Under the pieces are notes generated by a model, which saw only the letters and a list, made by a program, of their open reading frames with translations, was not told the origin of the DNA and made no database searches. A stretch of 11,462 nucleotides of DNA from Verrucomicrobiota bacterium. Lineage in GTDB: Bacteria > Verrucomicrobiota > Verrucomicrobiia > Verrucomicrobiales > Verrucomicrobiaceae. Below, piece by piece: positions 1-7,007 of this stretch. The DNA lies in contig JAIOQF010000237.1 in assembly GCA_021413535.1 (NCBI GenBank), forward strand, positions 1 to 11,462. The letters are read 5' to 3'. Made by a program: the position numbers and the translations under genes. The stretch's first letter is position 1. Each line of letters starts with the position of its first letter.

Positions 1-21
1 GACAGATGATTTCAACGGAGT

Positions 22-786
22 TCATGGCAGCTTCCATTCGATGCGCAACTTTTCATAAACCTCGCGCGGCAGCAGCACGTAGTGCGGTCGCGCTTCTGGC
101 CGGAGCCAGACGATCACACGTTCCAAATCTTCGAGCGCCATGGACGTGCAGCCGGCAGTGGGTCGATCAGGTCCGCGTCGCACATGAAAAAAAATGGCGC
201 TGCCACTGCCTGGTCTCGCCGGATCTGTGTTGTGCCGGATTTCGAGAAGCCATTTGTAAGCGTTGTCGCCCAGTCGCATTTTTTGGCTCTCAAACCAGTC
301 AGGAATCTGCCGGGGATTCACCCGCACATGTTCATTGTAGTGCGGCAGTCGCGGATCGTCGATCCAGGCGTCATAAGGCCCGACTTGGATATAAGACCAC
401 CTTGTTCCTTGCGGTGCGGCTGTCGCGTAACCGTGCAATGGACCCAGCGAAAAAATGCCCGCTGGAGCCCGGCCATCCTTCTCGGTCTTGCGCGGTTGCT
501 TGTCGTCGGGTGGCGAGAAAACACCGCGCCCCCAAGCCAGACCATTGCGGCCGAGCAGCACCGGCCAATCGGTGCGGAAGACTGCGCGCCACGGTTCATT
601 TTCACCATCACGCTGAAAACCCTGCAGGGTGGCATGCTGGGAATTCCAGTCAGGAGCGACGGCCAGCAATAGCTGGCGGGATTCATCAGGAACCTGGCAG
701 AGTGCAACTGAGCTGGTTAGAGACAAACCGATGACGGCGGATAAAAACACCCGTTTGCCGCCATGATTTTTGACTGTTTCCCACAT
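22..786 (-). CDS. Secreted L,D-transpeptidase family protein (YkuD fold, COG3786-like)
   Basis: Likely exported enzyme of the YkuD (L,D-transpeptidase catalytic) family, whose members form or remodel 3-3 peptidoglycan cross-links or anchor proteins to the wall. About 254 residues from the ATG at 786. A GTG one codon upstream (789) is also possible. Residues 1-31 form a basic start plus hydrophobic stretch typical of a signal peptide; the Cys at its end is preceded by V-A-L, a poor lipobox. The catalytic signature lies near the C-terminus: G-S-A-I-F-F-H-V, then R-R-G-P-D-R-P-T-A-G-C (numbered from the GTG, His about 202, nucleophile Cys about 214), followed by a helix of the form S-M-A-L-E-D-L. 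This T-A-G-C form is the one seen in COG3786 proteins rather than the classical S-H-G-C. A G-R-A-P-A-G-I-F-S-L-G segment around 107-117 matches the fold's strand leading to the active site. The gene is divergent from the propeller gene. The exact substrate cannot be read from sequence. Confidence 0.88.
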   Translation of the reverse strand: MWETVKNHGGKRVFLSAVIGLSLTSSVALCQVPDESRQLLLAVAPDWNSQHATLQGFQRDGENEPWRAVFRTDWPVLLGRNGLAWGRGVFSPPDDKQPRKTEKDGRAPAGIFSLGPLHGYATAAPQGTRWSYIQVGPYDAWIDDPRLPHYNEHVRVNPRQIPDWFESQKMRLGDNAYKWLLEIRHNTDPARPGSGSAIFFHVRRGPDRPTAGCTSMALEDLERVIVWLRPEARPHYVLLPREVYEKLRIEWKLP

Positions 787-816
787 CACCCTGCAATCAT
801 AGTCTCCTTTTGTTCA
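784..816 (-). promoter_or_regulatory. Ribosome-binding region with a possible 4-codon leader ORF
   Basis: On the minus strand an AAAGGAG (810-804) is the only good Shine-Dalgarno-like sequence near the transpeptidase gene. It sits 3 bases before an ATG at 800-798 that opens a four-codon frame (M-I-A-G) ending in TGA at 788-786. That stop shares its A with the ATG at 786 (TGATG). The AGGAG is 14-17 bases from the GTG/ATG starts of the main gene, which is rather far. Either the spacing is simply long, or ribosomes reach the gene by stop-restart coupling from the leader. In-frame upstream sequence meets a stop at 816-814, so no other start is available. Confidence 0.3.
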
Positions 817-1006
817 GGGCGCATCGATTTACCATGAATACACACCAATCGATTCGGATATTATTTTTGCCGGTGCTATCCAAGATCATCCAGCACGGCC
901 ACTCCACATGGAATGTTGGACACACCGGCGGTTTCCCTTGTCTTCCTGACTCGAATTGCTAGGCTCCTAAGCCGGATAAACAAGCGCAGGGACCACAACA
1001 ATTTTC
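787..1006. other. Divergent intergenic region
   Basis: This roughly 220-base gap separates two divergently transcribed exported-protein genes, so it should hold promoters for both. It is A/T-richer around 840-880. I see no convincing -35/-10 pair with proper spacing, no operator palindrome and no terminator. A weak AGGGA (988-992) lies 14 bases before the ATG at 1007. Confidence 0.5.
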
Positions 1007-3865
1007 ATGATTTCGAAGTCATATTTTGCAGGCTTATCCTGCGCTATTCTTGTTGCGGCACAACTTGCCGTCGCCGATCCCCCGCCACGAACTGCCAGCA
1101 CGCAGACCGCACCCGACACAAACGTCCTGCTGCCTTTGAAAAAAATTGGCGCGCAGTTGACGGTCGTAACTCCTCCGGGGTTGAACCAAGTGACGCTGGA
1201 ATGCAAAAGTGGAAACGGCTGGAAACCTCTGGCGGTAAGTTATGTGACCGAGAAAAAAAAGTCCCATGAAGCCCGGATATTTTTTCCTCCTCCAACTGGA
1301 TACGCCTTGTCACAACTCCGCGCGCGGGCCTGTGTGGCGAAGTTTCCGGCCAGATTTACCAGTGGACCGAATAGTTTCTCGCGGGCTTCCATCCCGCCAT
1401 GGTTCATACCAGGTCCGATTCCGCCGATTGCCGTGCTGGCGACTGGCAACACGACGGCCAGTGTCAGCGATGCTGGCAAGCTTGCGGTGGTTGAGCCGGA
1501 CATCTGGAAGGTCATTGGCAGCCAATTGTTTTTCTTCAACCAATACCGGGGACTTCAAGTTTTCGACATCGCGAACGGGCAGAGTCCTGTCCGCACGGGA
1601 ACCCTGCGGCTGCCCGCCAGCGGCGAGCAGTTTTTCGCATTGGATTCAACCGGTTCTTATCTTGCCCTGCTCGGTCGCGACCAGTCTGCGGCTGCTGATT
1701 CTAACAACCCCTATGCCGTATTTGTCTTGTCCGTCACCGCGGGCGTTCCCACGCTGGTGACCAAACTCCCCATTCAAGGCCATGCCACTGACAGTCGCCT
1801 CATCGGAACCCGTCTTTACGTTGCCTCCACCGTCCGGGCGGGGACGAATGGCAGCTGGAGCACGCGAACCGTGCTTCAAGGATTTGAACTGAGCAATCCG
1901 CAGCAGCCCGTAACTTTTACTCCGCTGACTCTATCTCCGCAGGTAGTATTGTCTGGAACAGATCCGCTGCCAATGCGCGGCAGACTTGGGTAGAGACATT
2001 TCCACTTGCTGGAAATGGCACGGCCCCGCTCGCTCAGCTTCATTTGCTGGAGGCCGATGGGGAAAGCCTTCATGCCACCCGCTTTGATGGCGACCGGCTC
2101 TATGTGGTGACCTTTAGAAATGTCGATCCTCTTTTCGTTGTGGATCTGTCTGATCCTGCGGCTCCTGCCGTCAAAGGCCATGTGGAGATTCCAGGATGGT
2201 CAATCTACATTCAACCGTTCGGTGACCGGCTCCTCGCGGTGGGTGTGGTCCAGTGGCGGCTGGCAGAGCGCAACCGCCGTGCTCAGTGTTGATGCGAACT
2301 CCGTTGCTTACAAAAGTTCCATCAATCATGAATTCACCGCCCGCAGAGCTGCCTTGGTGGGTAACAATATTATTTCCATCTCCGGCCAGGAATTGATCGT
2401 GGATGGAGTTGCTGATCTCTCCGCTCTCCAGTTGCTCGCACAGTTGTCCATCGCCTGGAAAGTTGATCGCGTGCTTCCCTTTGGAAGCACGAACCTCATC
2501 CAAATTGAAGATGGCGACAGCGGCCTTGGCTTCTATGGCGATTTTCTGCGGATCGCCTACAACCCCGGCAGCGGCAGTCATCCCATGCTGCGCATTTCGA
2601 GAACGGATGATCCCGATGCGTTGATCGAGGAAGTGGACATGGGGCCAGGTCAGGTCATTGGCACTGCCCAGAAGAAAAACCGTCTCTATGTCGGGCAATT
2701 AGTGCCGGGAACTGGTGGGGCCGCGAACGTCATTCGCACTTGGATTTTCGATCTTTCAACTCCACCGGCCCTGCCAGAGATTACTCATGTGGACTCCACA
2801 ATCCCCAATGGGTCCAACCAGTTCAATCTCGAGAATACCCAGGCCCTCTGGCCCAATGAATCGACCCTTGTCTGGTATCTCCCCACTAAGGCGAATTGGG
2901 GCTACTGGGGTTGGCCGATTGCCTACGACCCAGTGGTAAGAGTGACGGGCCTCAGCACCTCTTCTACGCTCACGCTTGCAGATAATAACATCGTGCGAGG
3001 TGGCTATGGTCAGTCCAATAATGTCTCGGCAGTTGTTTTCCCCTTGGGACTCGACAATCCAGATGCGCCGAATCCGCTTGCCTCCGTGGCCATCACTGGA
3101 ACCGGAACATCCGTGGATGCTGGCTCGAGCCGGGCTTTCGCCGGAGGAGGTTTCCTTTTCACCGCCTATGACGAGCAGGGCATCAGCACGCCTCCGACTT
3201 TGCCCGTGGCCACCAATGCGAACAGGGCAGTCGCCATCAATCTCCCAATTTATTTCGGAGGCTATGCTACCAAATCTTGGCTGCAGGTGCTGGACTTCTG
3301 TCAGCCTGGAAACCCCGTGATCCGGAACCGCACGTCGATTCCGGGACAATTGCTTGCCGTGAGCGATATCGACAAGCGCGGCGCCGTTCTTCTGACCAAT
3401 GTTTCGTCCACCAATGCCGGACTGAGATGCGTGCAGGCGTCCGCCTACGATGGGGTGAATGCTTTCCTGGTGGACTCGTTCAACAGCAGCATCTCGTTCG
3501 GGAGCGCTTTCACCTCGGACTCCGGCCATCTGTTCTTCGCCCGAGATGGCAGCAATCCTGGAGTCACTTCTATCGGATTTGATTCTACGGCTGGCCGTAT
3601 CGTGACGCTCGGCTCCCTGACTTGCACGCAAACCCCCTACGATCTCACTGTGATCAATGGCTATCTCCTTGCCAGTTCGTGGGGCAAACTTGATGCGGCA
3701 GCGGTCAGCCTCAAGAGTGATCTGACCATGCGCGCGAGCTTTGAAACACCGAAAAATCTTTGGATTCGGGTTTCACTGGCTGGCGTCGATCCGAAAACTG
3801 GAATCTGGCTGCCCGAGGGTGATTACGGTGTGGATCTTCTCGAGTTCTCTGAACTTTTGCCGTGA
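1007..3865 (+). CDS. Secreted beta-propeller domain protein, interrupted by two frameshifts
   Basis: A large exported protein of the PF09826-type beta-propeller family; the function of that family is not established. The reading frame changes twice: 1007 to about 1930 in one frame, about 1921 to 2250 in the -1 frame, then about 2250 to 3865 back in the first frame. Joined, they give about 950 residues. Residues 1-23 are a signal peptide (M-I-S-K-S start, A-V-A end). The first propeller signature is E-P-D-I-W-K at 163-168, followed by F-F-F-N-Q-Y-R-G-L-Q-V-F-D. The middle frame holds the strongest family block (G-D-R-L-Y-V-V-T-F-R, D-P-L-F-V-V-D-L-S-D-P, I-P-G-W-S, L-L-A-V-G-V), so it is clearly part of the same protein. 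The C-terminal part has repeated propeller-like strands and ends Y-G-V-D-L-L-E-F. Frames outside these segments hit stops (1991-1993, 2290-2292), so as written only fragments would be made. Whether this is a true pseudogene or sequence error is open. The stop overlaps the next gene's GTG. Confidence 0.8.
1888..1993 (+). other. First frameshift site in the beta-propeller gene (-1)
   Basis: The upstream frame runs into a stop at 1991-1993. The downstream frame is open only from 1888 (stop at 1885-1887), so the shift must lie in this interval. Upstream-frame text reads sensibly to about T-F-T-P-L-T-L-S (ending near 1933). The other frame reads sensibly from about 1921 (S-A-D-S-I-S-A-G-S-I-V-W). 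The change is equivalent to loss of one base (or gain of two) near 1921-1935. Confidence 0.7.
2111..2292 (+). other. Second, compensating frameshift site in the beta-propeller gene (+1)
   Basis: The middle frame stops at 2290-2292, and the downstream frame is open only after the stop at 2108-2110. Family-like text continues in the middle frame through L-L-A-V-G-V (about 2232-2249) and resumes in the other frame at S-S-G-G-W-Q-S-A-T-A-V (from about 2255). The likely site is therefore in the G/T-rich GTGGGTGTGGTCC run at about 2245-2257. The change is equivalent to one extra base (or loss of two) and restores the original frame. Confidence 0.7.
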
Positions 3866-4197
3866 CGACTGCTTTCATCAGGGGCACGGGCGCCGGCGGA
3901 CAGAAAATTAACAAGACCAGCAGCACGGTGGTGCTGGTTCACCTGCCGACCGGGCTGGAGGTTCGTTGTCAGCGTGAGCGATCACAGTCGCAGAACCGCA
4001 TCGTCGCGCGCCAAGATTTGTGCGACAAGCTGGAAACGAAACTAGAAAACGCGCGCCAGGTGAAGCGCGATGCCATTGAACTAAAAAAGCGGCAGAATCG
4101 CAAACGACCGCGCGGTCTGAAAGAGCGCATTCTGAAGCACAAGCACCGGCGCAGCGAAGTAAAAAAACATCGGGGCAGGCCGCAGGGCGACGAATAG
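3862..4197 (+). CDS. Peptide chain release factor-like protein (GGQ domain, N-terminally short)
   Basis: A 111-residue class I release-factor catalytic-domain protein (PF00472 type), resembling ArfB / mitochondrial MTRFR-like stalled-ribosome rescue factors. These hydrolyse peptidyl-tRNA through the GGQ motif without a stop-codon recognition domain. The motif is G-A-G-G-Q-K-I-N-K-T, with GGQ at residues 12-14. It is followed by V-V-L-V-H-L-P-T-G-L-E-V-R-C-Q and R-S-Q-S-Q-N-R, the family's conserved strands and loop. Residues 66-106 are a lysine/arginine-rich tail, which in such proteins enters the mRNA channel or binds rRNA. The start is a GTG at 3862 overlapping the TGA of the propeller gene (GTGA), which suggests translational coupling. 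An in-frame stop at 3850-3852 prevents extension. Relatives usually have about 15-30 residues more before GGQ, including a first strand or helix, so this copy is short at the N-terminus. No domain specific for codon reading is present, so it is not prfA or prfB. Confidence 0.82.
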   Translation: MTTAFIRGTGAGGQKINKTSSTVVLVHLPTGLEVRCQRERSQSQNRIVARQDLCDKLETKLENARQVKRDAIELKKRQNRKRPRGLKERILKHKHRRSEVKKHRGRPQGDE

Positions 4198-4359
4198 CCG
4201 GGTTCCGCAGTGAATGATTGCGCAGGCGCGGCATCTCGCTATTCATGGCTGCCGTCGTTTGAATTATTCAATCATCACACTTTTCTTCAATGAGCAGGAG
4301 TCTATTTAAAGTGCTCCTGACGGAGTTTAGTTTCCGTTAGTTGATATGGAAAAAATATC
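4198..4359. other. Intergenic region with weak hairpins
   Basis: A 162-base gap. It holds an imperfect hairpin: CAGGAG at 4295-4300 pairs with CTCCTG at 4314-4319 across a 13-base A/T-rich loop. A smaller one follows (ACGGA 4320-4324 with TCCGT 4333-4337). Neither is followed by a T-run, so they are not classical terminators. The glycosyltransferase start is preceded by an A-rich stretch with only GGA as a ribosome-binding hint. A five-codon ATG frame at 4346 ends in a TGA overlapping the gene's ATG (ATGA). Confidence 0.35.
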
Positions 4360-5997
4360 ATGAACTTGCCCGAAAAGTCTGCATCATCATGGACTCACTG
4401 CTGGCCGGAGGCACTGCTGGCCGTGTTGGTGCTGGTCACGCTGTTCACATTTCTCGGCACCGGCGGACTCAATGAACCGGATGAAGGCCGTTACGCAGAG
4501 ATGGGTCGCGAAATGATGGCGGGAGATTCCTGGCTGGTGCCGCATCTCAACGGCATCCCGCAGTTTCAAAAGCCGCCGATGATTCATTGGGCCATGGCGA
4601 CGAGCATGAAGATATTTGGTGTGAATGAGTGGGCGGCACGCCTGCCCTGCGCGCTCGCGGCCTTGGGCACGCTGCTGCTGACCTGGGGCACGGGCCGGAT
4701 GCTTTTCGGAAGACGTGAAGCCGCACTGGCTGCGCTGGTGTTGTTGTCCTGCCTGGAGTTCTTCGCACTAGCGCGCTTGCTGACGCCGGACATGACGATG
4801 ACCTTTTGGATCACTGCGGCGATGTTTTGCCTCGTGAAACGAGTGCGCGGCGGAGGCGGATCGATCTGGGGCTGGTTATTTTTTGTCTCGATGGGACTGG
4901 GTTTCTTGACCAAGGGGCCAATGGCGCTCGTGGTGCCCGCCTCTGGCGCGCTGGCCTGGCAGTGGGCGGAGCGAAAAAGCGGCGTGGGATTCCGCCTTCC
5001 GTGGGTGCGGGGTCTGGCGCTGACTCTAACGCTGGCGCTGTGGTGGTTCGTCGTGCTTTCAGTGAAAGATTCCGCGCTTTTCAGTTACTTCGCCGGGGAC
5101 GAACTCGTGAATCGTTTCGGTTCCACGGCTCATGGTCGGAGCAAGCCGTGGTGGTTCTTTTTCATGGTGCTGCCGGCGGGCTTGTTTCCTTGGACCTTCT
5201 TGATGGGCGCGCTGTTCGTCGAGCGCATGATGGCCTGGTGCAAAGGCGTGAAACCATCACCTGCAGGATGGTTTCTCCTCGGCTGGGTGATTCCACCCTT
5301 TATCATCCTTTCATTCAGCGGATCGAAACTTCCCACTTATATCCTGCCATTGTTCCCGGCACTGGCTCTGGCAGCGGGACGCGGGATCAGTCTGAATCTC
5401 AAATCACGGCTGTGGCTCACAGCCTGGACGCTGACTGTGTTTAGCTTGTTCGCGCTTGTATCAAGCTTTGAATATGCGGGACGATGGGGAGGCATGCAGG
5501 CGCCCGAGATGCGACCGCTACTCATAATCACACTCATACTTGGACTGGTGCTGTGGCGGCGGCGCGCGCTAGCCATGCCAGTGCTGGGAGCCGGCATGGC
5601 GGCAGGCTGGCTGCTGGGCATCGCGCAATTGCATCACTTCAACGACGAACTCGCCCAGCAGGCCACGGTGCGACCGCTGGCAGAGTTGCTGCGGAAAAAA
5701 ACTGACGTGCAGACCGCCACCATTTTCTCTTGTGATGTTGCGGCCCATGGCTGGGAGTTTTATCTAGGCCGAAAAATCTACTGCACCCGGAACGACTCTG
5801 CCGTAGTGCTGCCACTCACCCCTGAACAAGAGGAACGCCTGCCGAAAAGCCCGGAGCATTGCGCGAAACTGATGCTGGCCAAACACCCCTCCTTCGGCCT
5901 GGTTCGAAGTGGTCGATTCGACCGCACCTTCGGCACGGATCACTGGGAGATATTGGGCCGGTCCGGTGATTTTCTTCTGATCGCTAGCAAGCCGTAA
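4360..5997 (+). CDS. ArnT/PMT-like membrane glycosyltransferase (GT-C fold)
   Basis: A 545-residue polytopic membrane protein of the PMT/ArnT glycosyltransferase superfamily, which moves a sugar from a polyprenyl-phosphate donor to an acceptor such as lipid A or protein on the periplasmic face. After a first membrane helix (about 17-34) comes the signature first loop N-E-P-D-E-G-R-Y-A-E-M (Asp41-Glu42, the expected catalytic/metal region), then Q-F-Q-K-P-P-M-I-H-W at 68-77. Further family marks are R-L-L-T-P-D at 139-144, F-L-T-K-G-P at 182-187 and G-S-K-L-P-T-Y-I-L-P-L-F-P-A at 321-334. Hydrophobic helices fill most of 91-425. The last 120 residues form a soluble, probably periplasmic domain with no recognised motif. 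Length is close to the usual 500-600 of the family. No arn operon partners are adjacent, so aminoarabinose transfer should not be assumed; the acceptor is unknown. An ATG start next to an A-rich leader fits the alignment. Confidence 0.85.
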   Translation: MNLPEKSASSWTHCWPEALLAVLVLVTLFTFLGTGGLNEPDEGRYAEMGREMMAGDSWLVPHLNGIPQFQKPPMIHWAMATSMKIFGVNEWAARLPCALAALGTLLLTWGTGRMLFGRREAALAALVLLSCLEFFALARLLTPDMTMTFWITAAMFCLVKRVRGGGGSIWGWLFFVSMGLGFLTKGPMALVVPASGALAWQWAERKSGVGFRLPWVRGLALTLTLALWWFVVLSVKDSALFSYFAGDELVNRFGSTAHGRSKPWWFFFMVLPAGLFPWTFLMGALFVERMMAWCKGVKPSPAGWFLLGWVIPPFIILSFSGSKLPTYILPLFPALALAAGRGISLNLKSRLWLTAWTLTVFSLFALVSSFEYAGRWGGMQAPEMRPLLIITLILGLVLWRRRALAMPVLGAGMAAGWLLGIAQLHHFNDELAQQATVRPLAELLRKKTDVQTATIFSCDVAAHGWEFYLGRKIYCTRNDSAVVLPLTPEQEERLPKSPEHCAKLMLAKHPSFGLVRSGRFDRTFGTDHWEILGRSGDFLLIASKP

Positions 5998-6088
5998 ATA
6001 ATTTTCCTCAGCTCGGATTGATCAGAAACATTTCCAGCGGGAGAAGGATATTGCGCGAATCTGTTCACTGGCTAATCGTGCTCCGATC
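5998..6088. other. Short gap between the glycosyltransferase gene and thyA
   Basis: A 91-base gap. No T-run terminator follows the glycosyltransferase stop, and no good Shine-Dalgarno precedes thyA. A short in-frame-open ATG at 6018 is a shadow that overlaps thyA in another frame and has no recognisable content. Confidence 0.4.
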
Positions 6089-6881
6089 ATGCAAGAATAT
6101 CATCGCCTTCTCCGCAAAGTCCTCGATCACGGAAGCTTCCGTGCAGATCGCACCGGCGTGGGCGCGTATTCGGTCTTCGGCGAACAATCACGTTACGATT
6201 TGAGCGCGGGCTTTCCGTGTCTCACCACGAAAAAGCTCCATCTCCGCTCCATCATCCATGAGCTGCTCTGGTTCATCAAAGGCGATACCAACGTCAAATA
6301 TCTTCGGGAAAATAAAGTCACCATCTGGGACGAGTGGGCGGATGAGCAGGGAAATCTCGGCCCGGTTTATGGCGCGCAATGGCGGCGCTGGAAAGGCGCG
6401 GACGGCCGAGCACGACCAGCTCGCCGATGTGATCGCGAACATCAAGACGAACCCTTATTCCCGGCGGCATATCGTCAGCGCATGGAACGTGGCGCATATC
6501 GAAGAAATGGCGCTGCCGCCCTGCCATTTGATGTTTCAGTTTTTTGTCGACGGTGGAAAACTAAGCTGCCAGCTCTATCAGCGCAGCGCCGATCTCTTTC
6601 TTGGCGTGCCATTTAACATCGCCAGTTACGCACTGCTGACGATGATGGTCGCCCAAGTGTGCGGCTTAGAGCCGGGTGAATTCGTCCACACTTTTGGCGA
6701 CTTGCATCTGTATGCCAATCACCTGGAGCAGACCAAGCTGCAGCTCACACGCGAAGCCCGCACTCTCCCGCTGATGAAGATCACACCCGGCGTGAAAGAT
6801 ATTGATGACTTCAAGTTTGAGGATTTCACCTTGGAAAACTACGACCCCTGGCCCGCGATCAAGGCGGAGATTGCGGTTTGA
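6089..6881 (+). CDS. thyA: Thymidylate synthase ThyA, frameshifted as written
   Basis: Thymidylate synthase: methylates dUMP to dTMP using 5,10-methylene-tetrahydrofolate, in the cytoplasm. The first half (6089 to about 6405) reads in one frame with the expected D-R-T-G, F-P-x-x-T-T-K-K, H-L-R-S-I-I-H-E-L-L-W-F and I-W-D-E-W-A-D blocks. The second half (about 6405 to 6881) reads in the next frame with S-R-R-H-I-V-S-A-W-N, the active-site block M-A-L-P-P-C-H (Cys codon 6522-6524), Q-L-Y-Q-R-S-A-D, G-V-P-F-N-I-A-S-Y-A-L-L and a C-terminal D-P-W-P-A-I-K-A. Restoring two lost bases at the junction gives 264 residues, exactly the length of E. coli ThyA. Every catalytic block is intact, so sequence error or a very recent mutation fits better than old decay. 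No dihydrofolate reductase gene is adjacent. The next gene starts 67 bases downstream. Confidence 0.93.
6395..6415 (+). other. Frameshift site in thyA (2-base loss likely)
   Basis: The upstream frame reads W-K-G-A-D-G-R and then departs from the family. The downstream frame resumes at E-H-D-Q-L-A-D. Aligned with the E. coli segment D-G-R-H-I-D-Q, the simplest repair is GGC-CGC-GAG-CAC in place of the observed GGCCGAGCAC, that is, loss of one CG (or GC) unit from a CGCG tract. A one-base insertion is the alternative, but it leaves the protein one residue short. Confidence 0.75.
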
Positions 6882-7007
6882 AGTGAAAAGAGACAAGTAA
6901 AAAGTCAAAAGGGCTTTCCAGAGCCGTCATTGAAAAGCACCTCTCACCATGAAACAACTCATCGGCACCGTATTACTTTTCACTTTTCACTTGTCCCTTT
7001 TCACTTC
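6880..7007. repeat. 32-base inverted repeat of GTGAAAA-like heptamers
   Basis: The left arm is 6880-6911 and the right arm 6976-7007, with 29 of 32 positions complementary and a 64-base spacer. Each arm, read in the same sense, is four 7-base units. Left: GTGAAAA, GAGACAA, GTAAAAA, GTCAAAA. Right (minus strand): GTGAAAA, GGGACAA, GTGAAAA, GTGAAAA. The left arm starts on the last two bases of the thyA stop codon. The right arm lies inside codons 10-20 of the PQQ-propeller gene, whose ATG is in the spacer. A transcript through thyA could form a long hairpin with the start codon in its loop. It could be a miniature palindromic element, a dispersed heptamer repeat, or a regulatory hairpin; the sequence alone does not decide. 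Confidence 0.85.

Noticed and set aside
6..734. Plus-strand 242-residue and 196-residue open frames at the left end
   Set aside because: They are antisense to the L,D-transpeptidase gene, which has a signal peptide and a catalytic motif; the plus-strand products are Arg/His-rich with no recognisable features.
2756..3631. Minus-strand 291-residue open frame
   Set aside because: It lies wholly antisense to the propeller gene, is rich in Arg/Gly/Ser without domain motifs, and the plus-strand reading has clear propeller features.
4295..4319. Hairpin as a rho-independent terminator or riboswitch
   Set aside because: The stem is only 6 base pairs with a 13-base loop and no T-run, and no conserved riboswitch core is visible.
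4806..5444. Plus-strand 212-residue open frame inside the glycosyltransferase gene
   Set aside because: It is an alternative frame of a well-supported membrane protein, and its translation lacks any domain or hydrophobic pattern.
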